Shown here piece after piece: positions 38,172-47,664 of a stretch of DNA of 64,000 nt. How positions within the stretch are numbered: the first letter of the stretch is position 1; the number at the start of each line of letters is the position of its first letter. The position numbers and the translations under genes are program-made. The notes below the pieces were generated by a model. The model was given only the letters and a program-made list of their open reading frames with translations, did no database searches and was not told the DNA's origin. The stretch is from the NCBI RefSeq assembly GCF_000215105.1, contig NC_015588.1, forward strand, positions 2,604,001-2,668,000, given 5' to 3'. Origin of the DNA: Isoptericola variabilis 225. Its GTDB lineage: Bacteria; Actinomycetota; Actinomycetes; Actinomycetales; Cellulomonadaceae.

Positions 38172-38444
38172 TCAGCGCGACCGGCGCTCGCCGCGCACGA
38201 TCGACCGGATGACCTCGACGGGGAGTTTCGGCTTGCGGTTCTCGTCGACGAGCCCGTTCGCCTCCTGGAGCGTGTCGGTGAGCTGCGTGTAGCAGACGCC
38301 GGCGAGCGCGGGGCTGGCGTACAGGGCCTCGAACAGCTCGCGCACGCGTGCCTCGAAGTCGTCGGCCGACGAGGCGACCGAGTACCCCCACGTGTCGATC
38401 TCGGCGTCCGGGGCCCAGGTGACCCCGCCGAACTCGGTCACCAT
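38172..38444 (-). pseudogene. GH2 glycoside hydrolase remnant, C-terminal ~90 residues only
   Basis: The surviving peptide reads VMVTEFGGV-like (VTEFGGVTWAPDAEIDTWGYS), then FEALYASPALAGVCYTQLTDTLQEANGL and RKPKLPVEVIR. This is the C-terminal end of the TIM-barrel of family GH2 proteins of actinobacteria; the TEFGG motif carries the nucleophile glutamate. Everything upstream, over 500 residues in intact family members, is missing. No ribosome-binding site precedes the ATG at 38444. Directly across the junction a GH43 remnant runs the other way. Confidence 0.7.
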
Positions 38445-38446
38445 CA

Positions 38447-38821
38447 GGCGAGCCCGTCCGGCTGTTCAAGCAGGACCAGCCGTGGGAGGGCGACCTGGTC
38501 GAGGCCCCCACGATCCTGCGGCGCGGTGACGTCTACCACGCGCTCTACTCGGCGAACTTCTACGGCGACGACACCTACGCCGTCGGGCACGCGACGGCAC
38601 CCGCGCTCGAGGGGCCGTGGACGAAGGACCCGGAGCCCGTGCTGTCGACGGAGACGACGGACGGGCTGTACCGGGGCCCGGGCGGTCAGGACGTGGTGAC
38701 CACGCCCGAGGGTGACGTCATCGTCTTCCACGCGTGGGACGGCGCGTACGTCAAGCGCGAGATGTACACCCTGCCGCTCCGCTGGGACGGCGACACCCCG
38801 GTGATCACGCCGCCCGGGTGA
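38447..38821 (+). pseudogene. GH43 glycoside hydrolase remnant, C-terminal ~124 residues only
   Basis: The frame reads EPVRLFKQDQPWEGDLVEAP, ILRRGDVYHALYSANFYGDD, YAVGHATAPALEGPW, GPGGQDVV, FHAWDGAYVKREMYTLPLRW and stops at TGA 38819-38821. EAP with the following YHALYSAN-type strand and the GPGGQD loop are the last blades of a family 43 beta-propeller. The first ~200 residues and any start signal are absent. It begins within a few bases of the 5' break of the GH2 remnant, so both look like stubs left by one deletion. Confidence 0.65.
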
Positions 38822-38827
38822 TGCGCC

Positions 38828-39370
38828 TCAGGCCGAGAAGCCCGTCCTGCTCGCACCGGCACGCGCCGCGCGCAGCCGCTCGCCCTTGGCCCGCGCGGCG
38901 TCGCCGAGCTCGGCCTGGAACGCGGCCATGCGCTCGCGCAGGGCCAGCGACTCGGCGTCGGTCCCGGCGCCGAGGATCCGCGCCGCGAGCAGGCCGGCGT
39001 TGCGCGCGCCGCCGATGGACACCGTCGCGACGGGCACGCCCGCGGGCATCTGCACGATCGACAGCAGCGAGTCCATGCCGTCGAGGTGCCGCAGCGGCAC
39101 GGGGACGCCGATGACGGGCAGCGGCGTGACGGCCGCGAACATGCCGGGCAGGTGGGCGGCCCCGCCGGCGCCGGCGATGATGACGCGCAGCCCGCGCTCG
39201 GACGCCGTCTGGCCGTAGGAGATCATCTCGGTCGGCATGCGGTGCGCCGAGACGACGTCGACCTCGACGGGCACGTCGAGCTCGGCGAGCGCGTCGGCCG
39301 CGCCCTCCATAACGGGCCAGTCGGAGTCCGACCCCATGACGATCCCGACGACGGGGGTGCGCTCGCTCAT
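38828..39370 (-). CDS. purE: 5-(carboxyamino)imidazole ribonucleotide mutase PurE
   Basis: PurE isomerises N5-CAIR to CAIR in purine synthesis. The 180-residue protein has [22 protein letters not shown] with the catalytic histidine, [13 protein letters not shown] and PVIGVPV, the class I PurE motifs. Start ATG 39370 overlaps the purK stop by 1-4 bp (ATGA type), so PurK and PurE are co-translated. The stop lies 7 bp from the end of the convergent GH43 remnant. Confidence 0.97.
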   Translation of the reverse strand: MSERTPVVGIVMGSDSDWPVMEGAADALAELDVPVEVDVVSAHRMPTEMISYGQTASERGLRVIIAGAGGAAHLPGMFAAVTPLPVIGVPVPLRHLDGMDSLLSIVQMPAGVPVATVSIGGARNAGLLAARILGAGTDAESLALRERMAAFQAELGDAARAKGERLRAARAGASRTGFSA

Positions 39371-40632
39371 CAGCTCTCCTCGATGCTCTCGCCGCGCAGC
39401 AGCGCGGCGGCCGCCACGGCCCGACGGCGGACCTCGGCGAGGTCCGTGCCGCTGACGTTGACGTGGCCCAGCTTGCGGCCGGGGCGGACGCCCTTGCCGT
39501 ACAGGTTGACGCGCGCCTCGGGGAAGCGCGCGAGGAGCTCGGGCAGCGCGTCGGTGAGCTCGTCGAGCGTCGAGCCGAGCACGTTGGCCATGACGGTCCA
39601 GGGCGCGCGCGGCGCGGTGTCACCGAGCGGCAGGTCGAGGACCGCGCGCAGGTGCTGCTCGAACTGGCTCGTGACGGCACCGTCGATGGTCCAGTGCCCG
39701 GAGTTGTGCGGGCGCATCGCGAGCTCGTTGACGAGGACCCGCGGCTCGCCGTCGGGCCCGGCGACCTCGAACAGCTCGACCGCGAGCACGCCCGTGACGT
39801 CGAGGCCCTCGGCGACGGCCACGGCGATCTCGCGCGCGCGGGCGTCCAGCTTCGGCGCGAGGTCCGGCGCGGGCGCGATCACCTCGGAGCACACGCCGTC
39901 GCGCTGGATCGACTCGACGACGGGCCACGTGCGCACCTCGCCCGACGGGCGGCGCGCGACGAGCGCGGCGAGCTCGCGCGTGAACGGCACCTTCTCCTCG
40001 ACGAGCAGTCGCGGGCCGCCGGCCGCGACGGCGTCGAACCAGTCGGCGACCTGCTCGGGCGCGGACACGACCCGGACGCCCTTGCCGTCGTACCCGCCGC
40101 GCGACGTCTTGACGACGGCCTCGCCGCCCGGTGCCTCGGCGAGGAACGCCTCGAGCGCCGTGCGCCCCTCGGCAGGGTCGGCCGGCAGCGCGGCCCACCG
40201 CGGGCACGGCACGCCGAGCGCGGTGAGGCGCTCGCGCATGACGATCTTGTCCTGCGCCTGCACGAGCGCGTGCGGGCCGGGACGCACGGGCGTCCCGTGC
40301 TCGACGAGGTCCGTGAGCAGGGTGTTGGGGACGTGCTCGTGCTCGAACGTGAGCACGGACGCCGGCGCGCGCCCGTCGGAGGGCGCGATGAGGTCGCGGA
40401 TCGCCGCCTCGTCCGACGCCGCGCCGACCGGCGCGTCGGTGACGACCTGCGCGGCCGACGTCGTCGGGTCCTCGACGAGCACGCGCAGCCGCACGCCGAG
40501 CTCGGCGGCCGCCGGCGCCATCATGCGGGCGAGCTGGCCGCCGCCGACGACGGCGACCACGGGCGGGCCAACGGGCTGCCTCGCGGGCTGCTCCGCGGGC
40601 TGCGAGGAGGAGGATGCGGCGCGATCGGTCAC
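39370..40632 (-). CDS. purK: 5-(carboxyamino)imidazole ribonucleotide synthase PurK
   Basis: PurK makes N5-CAIR from AIR, ATP and bicarbonate. The 420-residue ATP-grasp enzyme has [35 protein letters not shown] and [16 protein letters not shown]. The metal/ATP site is [17 protein letters not shown], then [16 protein letters not shown]. Start GTG 40632 is chosen because TATCCT lies 8 nt upstream and no ribosome-binding site is seen. The first ~22 residues are a low-complexity Ser/Gln/Pro stretch. It is coupled to purE. Confidence 0.96.
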   Translation of the reverse strand: MTDRAASSSSQPAEQPARQPVGPPVVAVVGGGQLARMMAPAAAELGVRLRVLVEDPTTSAAQVVTDAPVGAASDEAAIRDLIAPSDGRAPASVLTFEHEHVPNTLLTDLVEHGTPVRPGPHALVQAQDKIVMRERLTALGVPCPRWAALPADPAEGRTALEAFLAEAPGGEAVVKTSRGGYDGKGVRVVSAPEQVADWFDAVAAGGPRLLVEEKVPFTRELAALVARRPSGEVRTWPVVESIQRDGVCSEVIAPAPDLAPKLDARAREIAVAVAEGLDVTGVLAVELFEVAGPDGEPRVLVNELAMRPHNSGHWTIDGAVTSQFEQHLRAVLDLPLGDTAPRAPWTVMANVLGSTLDELTDALPELLARFPEARVNLYGKGVRPGRKLGHVNVSGTDLAEVRRRAVAAAALLRGESIEES

Positions 40633-40640
40633 GGGTGACC

Positions 40641-40646
40641 AGGATA
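40641..40646 (-). promoter_or_regulatory. -10 element, leaderless start of purK
   Basis: TATCCT on the minus strand is followed by 8 nt and GTG 40632. It lies in the 32-bp gap after the GH13 gene. Confidence 0.45.
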
Positions 40647-40664
40647 CCGACCCGCCCCGGCCCC

Positions 40665-42332
40665 TCAGCGCCGGAGCCAGACCGTGGTCTCGGCCGGGAT
40701 GACCCCGTCGCCGAGCTCGCCGCTGGCGAGCAGCACCTCGCCGTCGGGCAGCGGGACCTTCTCGGCGCCGAAGTTGGTGACGTTGACCCATCCCCCGGGC
40801 CGCTCGAACGCGAGCACCGTGCCGCCGGGCGCGGCGGCCGCGACCGCCGCGTCGTCGAGCCACGTGAGCTCCTCGGGGCCGCGCAGCTCCCGCCGCAGGC
40901 GCAGGGCGGCGCGGTAGAGCTCGAGCGTCGAGCCCGGCACGCCGTCCTGCCGGTCGACGGCATGCTCGCCCCACCACTCCGGCTGCGGCAGGTGCGACCT
41001 CGGCGACGGGCCGAAGCCGAACGACGGCGCGTCGGCGACCCACGGCAGCGGCACCCGGCAGCCGTCGCGCCCGACGTCGTGACCCGGGCTGCGGAAGAAG
41101 GTCGGGTCCTGGCGCTCGGCGTCGGGGATCTCCGCGACCTCGGGCAGGCCGAGCTCCTCGCCCTGGTAGACGTAGGCCGAGCCGGGCAGCGCGAGCACGA
41201 GCATCGTGACGGCGTGCGCCCGGCGCAGGCCGCGCACGGCGTCGAGCTCGGGCTCGGTGCCCCCGCTGAGCAGCCACCGGCGCCCGACGTCGCCGCGCCC
41301 GCTGCCGTCGTCGGGCAGGCCGTAGCGGGTCGGGTGCCGCACGACGTCGTGGTTCGACAGCACCCAGGTGTTCGACGAGCCGGTCTCGAGCGTGGCCGCG
41401 ACGTTCCGGTCGATGATCTCGCGGAACTCGCGCGCGTCGAAGTTGGCCCGCAGGAGGTCGAAGTTGAACGCCTGCCCCAGCGCCGACGGCAGGGCGTAGC
41501 GGTGCCGCCGCGACGGCGCGACCCACGCCTCGGCGACCGCGGCACGCGGCGGGTCGTAAGAGTCGAGGACGCCGCGCCACTCGGCGTAGATGTCCATGAG
41601 CTCCTCGCGGTCCCCGAGCGGGTGGGTGCCGTCGTCGACCTCGTCGAGGATCGGCAGGTCCGCCGCGGACGGCAGCGGGTCCGTCGACAGGTCCTTGGCC
41701 AGGTGGTGCGCGACGTCGACCCGGAACCCGTCGACGCCGCGGTCCGACCAGAACCGCAGCGTGCGCAGGAAGTCGTCGCGCACCTCGCGGTTGTCCCAGT
41801 TGAGGTCGGGCTGCTCGACCGCGAACAGGTGCAGGTACCACTGGCCGTCGCCGACCGGCTCCCACGCCGAGCCGCCGAACGTGGACTGCCAGTCGCTCGG
41901 CGGCAGCTCCTTGTTCGGCCCCAGCCCGTCGCGGAAGACGTACCGGTCCCGCTCGGGCGACCCCGGCCCGGCCGCGAGCGCCTGCCGGAACCACTCGTGC
42001 CGGTCGGACGTGTGGTTCGGCACGATGTCGACGATGACGCGGATGTCGGCGTCGTGCAGCGTCGCGAGCATCTCGTCGAAGTCGTCGAGCGTGCCCAGGC
42101 GCGGGTCGACGTCGCGGTAGTCGTCGACGTCGTACCCGCCGTCGGCGAGCGCCGACGGGTAGAACGGGCTGAGCCAGACGGCATCCACCCCGAGCCGGCG
42201 CAGGTGGTCGACGCGCGACGTGACGCCCTTCAGGTCGCCGATCCCGTCGCCGTCGCTGTCGGCGAAGCTGCGGGGGTAGACCTGGTAGACGACGGCGTGG
42301 CGCCACCAGTCCTTGTCGGGCGTGAGCGGCAT
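40665..42332 (-). CDS. GH13 alpha-glucosidase (oligo-1,6/sucrase type)
   Basis: The 555-residue cytoplasmic TIM-barrel enzyme has the family regions in order: VIVDIVPNHTS (region I), DGFRVDVAHH with nucleophile Asp206 (II), AAVAEAWV with the acid Glu (III) and LSNHDVVRH with the stabilising Asp (IV). The C-terminal beta domain runs from ~470. Members hydrolyse alpha-1,4, alpha-1,6 or sucrose bonds. In an operon with GH36 alpha-galactosidase it may cleave the sucrose or glucoside released from raffinose-type sugars (inference). Start ATG 42332 has a GGAAAGGAAG ribosome-binding site. It is the last gene of the operon. Confidence 0.9.
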   Translation of the reverse strand: MPLTPDKDWWRHAVVYQVYPRSFADSDGDGIGDLKGVTSRVDHLRRLGVDAVWLSPFYPSALADGGYDVDDYRDVDPRLGTLDDFDEMLATLHDADIRVIVDIVPNHTSDRHEWFRQALAAGPGSPERDRYVFRDGLGPNKELPPSDWQSTFGGSAWEPVGDGQWYLHLFAVEQPDLNWDNREVRDDFLRTLRFWSDRGVDGFRVDVAHHLAKDLSTDPLPSAADLPILDEVDDGTHPLGDREELMDIYAEWRGVLDSYDPPRAAVAEAWVAPSRRHRYALPSALGQAFNFDLLRANFDAREFREIIDRNVAATLETGSSNTWVLSNHDVVRHPTRYGLPDDGSGRGDVGRRWLLSGGTEPELDAVRGLRRAHAVTMLVLALPGSAYVYQGEELGLPEVAEIPDAERQDPTFFRSPGHDVGRDGCRVPLPWVADAPSFGFGPSPRSHLPQPEWWGEHAVDRQDGVPGSTLELYRAALRLRRELRGPEELTWLDDAAVAAAAPGGTVLAFERPGGWVNVTNFGAEKVPLPDGEVLLASGELGDGVIPAETTVWLRR

Positions 42333-42348
42333 GAGCTTCCTTTCCGGT

Positions 42349-43176
42349 CTACTTGACGGACCCGCGCACGACACCCGAGATGACCCAGCGCTGCGCGAAG
42401 ACGTACACCAGGAGCAGCGGCGCCATCGCCATGAGGTAGGAGGCGAACGCGACGGTGTAGTCGGTGTTGAACTGTCCCTGGAAGATGTACTGCGCGAGCG
42501 GGATCGTCCGGGCGGCGGGGTCCGAGAGCACCACCAAGGGCAGGATGAAGTCATTCCAGGCCCACACGCACGTCAGGATCCCGACGGTGGCGTTCATCGG
42601 CGCGAGCAGCGGGAAGATGACCTGCCAGAAGACGCGCCACGTGCTGGCGCCGTCGACGCGCGCCGCTTCCTCGAGCTCGACGGGTATCGAGCGGATGTAC
42701 GCGGTGTAGACGAAGACGTTGAGGCTCAGCCCGAACACCGTGTACAGCACGATCAGGCCGACCTGGTTGTCGAGGCCGAGGATGGCCGTCTCCTTGACCA
42801 GCGGCAGCATGAGGATGGGGAACGGCACGAACAGCGCCGCGAGCAGGTAGAAGTACACGGCCTTGAAGAAGCGGCGGTGCAGGTTGCGCGCGATCGCCCA
42901 GGAGACCATCGAGTTGGTGAGCAGCGTGAGCACGAGCGCGCCGACCGTGATGAGCACGGTGTTGGTCAGCGCCGTCGGGAAGCTCGCGCGCTCCCACGCC
43001 TCGGCGAAGTTCTCCCAGCGCACCTGGGTGGGCAGCTCGAAGCCTGTGCCGGAGAGCTGGTCGGGCGTCTTGAGCGCGACGACGACTGCCAGGTAGATGG
43101 GGACGAGCACGGTCAGGGCGCACACCGCGACGAACGCGGTGGCCCACCAGTTGATCCTGCGGGTGTCGGTGTGCAT
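42349..43176 (-). CDS. Sugar ABC importer permease (MalG type)
   Basis: The 275-residue protein has six membrane helices and the EAA loop PVELEEAARVDGASTWRVFWQVIFPLLAP, as in MalG/LacG-type carbohydrate permeases. Start ATG 43176 overlaps the MalF-type stop by one base. With the neighbouring permease and lipoprotein it forms an importer for oligosaccharides. No ATPase gene is in the operon, so a shared MsmK-like ATPase elsewhere is expected. Confidence 0.93.
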   Translation of the reverse strand: MHTDTRRINWWATAFVAVCALTVLVPIYLAVVVALKTPDQLSGTGFELPTQVRWENFAEAWERASFPTALTNTVLITVGALVLTLLTNSMVSWAIARNLHRRFFKAVYFYLLAALFVPFPILMLPLVKETAILGLDNQVGLIVLYTVFGLSLNVFVYTAYIRSIPVELEEAARVDGASTWRVFWQVIFPLLAPMNATVGILTCVWAWNDFILPLVVLSDPAARTIPLAQYIFQGQFNTDYTVAFASYLMAMAPLLLVYVFAQRWVISGVVRGSVK

Positions 43177-44117
43177 CAGAAGTCGGCCTCTCGACGCTGG
43201 AGGAAGCGGAGCTGCAGCAGCGAGACCACGGTGATCACGATGACGAAGACCACCGCGTTCGCGGTCTGGTAGGCGAACTCGCCGCCGGTGAAGCCGCCGC
43301 GGTAGATGAGCAGCGTGATCGACTCGGTCGACGTGCCCGGACCGCCGTTGGTGAGGGCGACGACGTGGTCGAAGACCTGCAGGAAGTTCTTGAGGCTCAG
43401 CACCATGTTGATCGTGAAGAAGGCGCTGATGAGCGGGAAGGTGATGCGCGTGAACTGCCGCCACGGCGAGGCGCCGTCGAGCGACGCGGCCTCGTAGATC
43501 TCGGGCGGGATGGTCTGCAGGCCGGCGAGGTAGATGATGATCGCGAACGCGCTGGCCTGCCAGACGGCGAGGATCACGATCGCGACCCACGCCCAGTCGG
43601 GGCTCGACAGGATGTTCTCGCCGATGACGGGAACGTTCGGCAGCAGCTTCGGCAGCGAGTTCGCGAACAGGTACTGGAAGACGTACCCGACCACGAGGAT
43701 CGCGAGCACGTACGGCATGAAGAAGATGCCGCGGAACGTGTTGCGCGCCACGATGCGCGAGTTCAGCGCGAGCGCGATCGCGAGCGAGATGACGTTCGTC
43801 AGCACGGTCGCGACGAGCGCGAACCCGAAGCTGAACCCGTATGCGCCGAGCACGCGGTCGTCGCGGAACAGGTTGACGTAGTTCCGCGCCCCGACGAACT
43901 CCCAGGCGCCGTACCCGGCGTAGTCCGTGAAGCTGAAGAAGACGCCGACGAGCACGGGCAGCGTGTGGAACAGGGCGAAGAGCGCGACCGCCGGCAGCAC
44001 CATCCAGTAGAACGGCCGGCGCAGGCGGTTGCGGGCGGCACGGCGCGAGGCGTCGGTCGAGGTCGCGGCGCGCGGCGCCGGCACCGGCGGCACGGGGGCG
44101 TGGGTCGTGGTGGTCAT
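43176..44117 (-). CDS. Sugar ABC importer permease (MalF type)
   Basis: The 313-residue protein has a cytoplasmic N-terminus rich in Ala/Pro, six membrane helices and the EAA loop PPEIYEAASLDGASPWRQFTRITFPLIS. The build matches LacF/UgpA-type permeases without the extra MalF periplasmic loop. Start ATG 44117 follows the binding-protein stop by 7 bp and the stop overlaps the MalG-type start, indicating one operon. Confidence 0.93.
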   Translation of the reverse strand: MTTTTHAPVPPVPAPRAATSTDASRRAARNRLRRPFYWMVLPAVALFALFHTLPVLVGVFFSFTDYAGYGAWEFVGARNYVNLFRDDRVLGAYGFSFGFALVATVLTNVISLAIALALNSRIVARNTFRGIFFMPYVLAILVVGYVFQYLFANSLPKLLPNVPVIGENILSSPDWAWVAIVILAVWQASAFAIIIYLAGLQTIPPEIYEAASLDGASPWRQFTRITFPLISAFFTINMVLSLKNFLQVFDHVVALTNGGPGTSTESITLLIYRGGFTGGEFAYQTANAVVFVIVITVVSLLQLRFLQRREADF

Positions 44118-44124
44118 GGTCGCC

Positions 44125-45414
44125 TCACTCTCCGGTCCGGGCGGCGACCTTGCGCCACTCGTTGTCGAGGGTCCGCAGCGCGCGGGCGTGGTCGCCGTCG
44201 AACATCGCCTGCTGCAGCGTCGCGTCGAGCGGGATGCTCGCCGGCACCTGGTGGTCGATGAAGCCCGTGATGCGCCCCTCGTCGAACCAGGGCTGGAGCT
44301 CGAGGAGGGTCGGGTCGTCGGTCCCGGCGGAGTCGACGACGGAGGGGAACATGTTCTGCGACGCCGCGAACCGGTCGATCACCGGCTGCGAGAAGAGGAA
44401 CTCGACGAACCGCCGCGCCTCCTCCCGGTGCGGCGTGTCGCGGCCGATCGCGATCGTGACGTCGACGCCCGAGACGAGCAGACGCTCGTCAGGGTCGTCC
44501 GTCGGGTAGGGGAAGACGCCGGCGTCGATGTCCGGGTTGTTCTCCTTGATCGGCGCGAGCGCCCACACGCCCTGCAGGAGCATGGCCGACTCGCCCGCCG
44601 CGAACGCCGCGTTGCCGTCGTCGTACGTCCGCCCGCGGTAGCCGTCCTGCGCGTACGAGTACAGCTGCGCGAGCCGCTCCATCGTCTCCGCGTAGTCCTT
44701 CTCGAACGACACGGGCGAGGCGGGCCCGACGTCGGTGCCCTGCTCCCGCATCTGCTCGAAGAACCCGTCCTGGGCGGCATAGGCGCCGATGCCGTTGAAC
44801 GCCGGCAGCGTGGTCCAGGCGTCGGCGAGCGTGCCGTAGAACGGCGTGACACCGGCGGCCTCGAGCGTCTCGCAGACCTCGATGAGCTCGTCCCACGTGG
44901 TGGGCGGCTCGAGGCCGTGCTCGGCGAAGATCTCGCGGTTGTAGATGATCCCGTCCGCGTTGCTCACATAGCCGAGCGAGCTGACCTCGTCCTCGTACGT
45001 CCCCAGGTCGGCGAGCACCTCCTGGACGGCGGGGTTGATCCGCTCGAGCAGCGGGTCGCCGCTGAAGTCGTGGAAGACCCCGGCCTCGGCGAGCTGGCCG
45101 TACGGCCGCGCGCCGTTGAGCGTGATGACGTCGGGCGTCTTGTCCTTGACGAGCAGCGTGCGGATCGCGGTGTCGGCGTCGGGCGCCGCGTTCTGGACCA
45201 CGCGGATGCCGGGGTTCTGCGCCTCGAACTCGGCGATGATCTCGTCGAACGCGCCGACCGCCTCGCCCTTGAACTGGAAGAAGTCGAGCTCGACGACGCC
45301 GTCGGCGTCGGCGGGCGAGCACGCCGCGAGGGCGGCTCCGAGCGTGACCGTGAGCGTGACGGCCGCGGCCGCCGCGGCCGCCCGCCGTCGTCGTCGGGGT
45401 GGGAGCACCTGCAT
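44125..45414 (-). CDS. Sugar ABC importer binding lipoprotein
   Basis: The 429-residue protein has an Arg-rich n-region, hydrophobic core and lipobox LAAC with the lipidated Cys32. A type I extracellular solute-binding fold follows: VELDFFQFKGEAVGAFDEIIAEFE, IVVQ-like strand, YVSNADGIIYNREIFAEHGLEPPTTWDEL, and ALAPIKENNPD. Family members bind oligosaccharides. The strong AGGAGG 5 nt before ATG 45414 is the best ribosome-binding site in this operon, in line with high need for the binding protein. The upstream GH36 gene suggests alpha-galactosides as ligand (inference). Confidence 0.93.
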   Translation of the reverse strand: MQVLPPRRRRRAAAAAAAVTLTVTLGAALAACSPADADGVVELDFFQFKGEAVGAFDEIIAEFEAQNPGIRVVQNAAPDADTAIRTLLVKDKTPDVITLNGARPYGQLAEAGVFHDFSGDPLLERINPAVQEVLADLGTYEDEVSSLGYVSNADGIIYNREIFAEHGLEPPTTWDELIEVCETLEAAGVTPFYGTLADAWTTLPAFNGIGAYAAQDGFFEQMREQGTDVGPASPVSFEKDYAETMERLAQLYSYAQDGYRGRTYDDGNAAFAAGESAMLLQGVWALAPIKENNPDIDAGVFPYPTDDPDERLLVSGVDVTIAIGRDTPHREEARRFVEFLFSQPVIDRFAASQNMFPSVVDSAGTDDPTLLELQPWFDEGRITGFIDHQVPASIPLDATLQQAMFDGDHARALRTLDNEWRKVAARTGE

Positions 45415-45472
45415 GTGCGCCTCCTTGCGCCGGGTGTCGATCTGTGGGGCTGGTGCGGGTCGTCGTAGGGGT

Positions 45473-47614
45473 CTAGGACTGTGCGGTCAGCTCGAGGACG
45501 ACGAGCCGACCGGGATGCAGCACGGGCGCCTGGAGCCCGACGAGGCCGAGCTGGCGGCCCGTGAGCGTGACCGGGCGCTGTGTCCAGGGCAGCGGCGACT
45601 GTCCCGGCCCGTCGGCGACGCTGCCGGCCACGACCCGCACCGCGTACCGGCGCTCGGGGTCCAGACCGGGCACGGTGAAGCGGCCGGGCGGGTACGTGAC
45701 CGACGTCGTCACCTGGGTGTACGTGATCACGGCCCGGTCCCGCTCGCGCGCGACGACGCCGCGCACGTCCCGGTCGGGCGGGGTGTCGGCGTTGACGACG
45801 ACGCCGGTGTGCAGGAGGTCGCGGTAGCGCCTGTGCAGCGCGACCCACTGCGCGACGTCGGCCAGGCCCGCGTCGTCGAGGGTCGTCAGGTCCCACTCGA
45901 TGCCGAAGTGGCCGGGCAGCGCGACGCCGGCGGACAGGTCGAGCGCGACCGTGCGGCCCGTCGAGTGGACGTGCGGCGTGGTCAGGTGCGCGCCCATGAG
46001 CTCGGGCGGCACCAGCAGCCCGGTGTACCGCTGGATCTGCAGGCGCTCGACCGGGTCGAGCGTGTCCGAGGTCCACACGCGGTCGGTGTGCTCGAGGATG
46101 CCGAGGTCGACGCGCGCGCCGCCCGACGCGCACGACTCGATCTCCAGGCCCGGGTGGCGTCGCTTGAGCTCGGCGAGCAGCGCGTAGAGCGCCTTGACGT
46201 TCTCGTGCACGCGGGCGCGGCCGTCCTCGGCCGACCCGGCCTCGAGCAGGTCGCGGTTGTGGTCCCACTTGAGGTAGGCGATGTCGTGCTCGGTGAGCAG
46301 CGCGTCGAGCCGCTCGAGCAGGTAGGCCCGGACGTCGGGCCGCGAGAGGTCGAGCACCTGCTGCTGGCGCGCCGGCACGGGCAGGTCGGCGCGGCCGCGC
46401 AGGATCCAGTCCGGGTGAGCCCGGGCGAGGTCGGAGTCGGGGTTGACCATCTCGGGCTCGACCCACAGGCCGAACTCCATGCCGTGGCCGCGTACGACGT
46501 CGATCAACGGGCCGAGGCCGTCGGGCCAGACGGTCTCGTCGACGTACCAGTCCCCCAGGCCCGCGGTGTCGTCGCGGCGCCCGCGGAACCACCCGTCGTC
46601 GAGCACGAAGCGCTCGACCCCGACGGCGGCGGCCCGCTCCGCGAGCGCGGTGAGGCGCTCGAGGCTCTGGTCGAAGTAGACGGCCTCCCACGTGTTGAGC
46701 GTGACCGGGCGGGGTCGGTGCGGGTGGTGCGGGCGGGCGCGCAGCTCGTCGTGGAAGCGGCGCGCGAGCGCGTCGAGCCCGTCGCCCCACGAGCCGATCG
46801 CCCACGGCGTCCGGTACGACGCGCCGGGCGCGAGCGTGACCTCGCCGGGGGCGAGCAGCTCGCCGGCGGACAGGTACGCCTCGGCCGTGGGCGTGCGCTC
46901 GGCGAGCAGGCGGTGGTTGCCGCTCCACGCGACGTGCACGCCGTGGACGAGGCCGCGCTCGAAGCCGAACCCGGCACGACCGGCGACGAGCAGCAGGCTC
47001 GCGTCGGCGCCGGGGCGGCCGCGGCGGCTCTCGCGCACGTGCGTGCCGACGGTGAACGCGTGCCGCTGCGGCGAGCGCTCGCGCAGGTGCCGGCCCGTGG
47101 TGTCGAGCAGCTCGTCGGCGCCCGCGGGCAGGGGGAACACGGGCGCGAGCGCGTGCAGCTCGAACGGCTCGTCGCCGAGGTTGGTCAGCGTCACGCGCTG
47201 GCGCACGAGCCCGGCCGGGGTGACCTCGACCTCGAGGTCCGCGGCCAGACCGGCCGCGTCGTCGGCGGCGCGCACGACGACGCCGGTGAGCTGCCCGGCG
47301 TGCTCGGCGACGTCAAGGTCGCGCGTGCACAGGAGGGCGGAGAAGCCGCGCCCGCCGGGGCGGTGGCCGGCGAGGCCCGGGGTGCCGAACCAGCCGGTCG
47401 CCTCCTGCGGCAGGAGCGCGAGCGCCGTCGGGGTGTCGATGCCGCCGGACACACGCTGCGGCCGGGCGGCCATGGCCAGGTCCTCGAGCTCGGCGTCGGC
47501 GAGGTCGCCGAGGTCGGCTCCCCACCAGACGATCGCCGGGAGCGGGACGTCGCGCGCGTCGAGGACGACGCTGGTGCCACCGTTGCGCAGGTGGAGCACG
47601 CCAGAGTGCTGCAT
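45473..47614 (-). CDS. Alpha-galactosidase, family GH36
   Basis: The 713-residue enzyme has an N-terminal beta-sandwich (~1-310), the catalytic barrel starting LNTWEAVYFDQSLERLTALAE, VLDDGWFRGR, and nucleophile Asp451 in YLKWDHNRDL. ESCASGGARVDLG and RVWTSDTLDP hold the acid Asp. A C-terminal beta domain follows. The reaction is release of alpha-galactose from raffinose, melibiose or galactomannan oligosaccharides. There is no signal peptide, so it acts on imported sugar. Start ATG 47614 is 7 nt after the -10, consistent with leaderless translation. It heads the operon and is divergent from the ROK repressor. Confidence 0.93.
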   Translation of the reverse strand: MQHSGVLHLRNGGTSVVLDARDVPLPAIVWWGADLGDLADAELEDLAMAARPQRVSGGIDTPTALALLPQEATGWFGTPGLAGHRPGGRGFSALLCTRDLDVAEHAGQLTGVVVRAADDAAGLAADLEVEVTPAGLVRQRVTLTNLGDEPFELHALAPVFPLPAGADELLDTTGRHLRERSPQRHAFTVGTHVRESRRGRPGADASLLLVAGRAGFGFERGLVHGVHVAWSGNHRLLAERTPTAEAYLSAGELLAPGEVTLAPGASYRTPWAIGSWGDGLDALARRFHDELRARPHHPHRPRPVTLNTWEAVYFDQSLERLTALAERAAAVGVERFVLDDGWFRGRRDDTAGLGDWYVDETVWPDGLGPLIDVVRGHGMEFGLWVEPEMVNPDSDLARAHPDWILRGRADLPVPARQQQVLDLSRPDVRAYLLERLDALLTEHDIAYLKWDHNRDLLEAGSAEDGRARVHENVKALYALLAELKRRHPGLEIESCASGGARVDLGILEHTDRVWTSDTLDPVERLQIQRYTGLLVPPELMGAHLTTPHVHSTGRTVALDLSAGVALPGHFGIEWDLTTLDDAGLADVAQWVALHRRYRDLLHTGVVVNADTPPDRDVRGVVARERDRAVITYTQVTTSVTYPPGRFTVPGLDPERRYAVRVVAGSVADGPGQSPLPWTQRPVTLTGRQLGLVGLQAPVLHPGRLVVLELTAQS

Positions 47615-47621
47615 GGCGTTT

Positions 47622-47636
47622 TTTCTACCGTGGAAA
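47622..47636. promoter_or_regulatory. Operator candidate for the ROK repressor
   Basis: TTTCTACCGTGGAAA reads nearly the same on both strands (6 of 7 base pairs of the dyad would match if the two outer-inner mismatches at positions 5 and 11 are counted as one pair). It overlaps the -10 of the GH36 promoter (TAGAAA, 47627-47622) and lies 40 bp before the ROK start. AT-rich half sites TTTC/GAAA fit ROK/NagC-type operators (inference). Confidence 0.55.
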
Positions 47637-47650
47637 TAACAGGGTGTCAA
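47622..47650 (-). promoter_or_regulatory. GH36 operon promoter
   Basis: Perfect -35 TTGACA (47650-47645), a 17-bp spacer and -10 TAGAAA (47627-47622). The start codon ATG 47614 lies 7 nt beyond the -10, so the transcript is probably leaderless. Confidence 0.7.
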
Positions 47651-47664
47651 CGGCAGCTCCCTGG

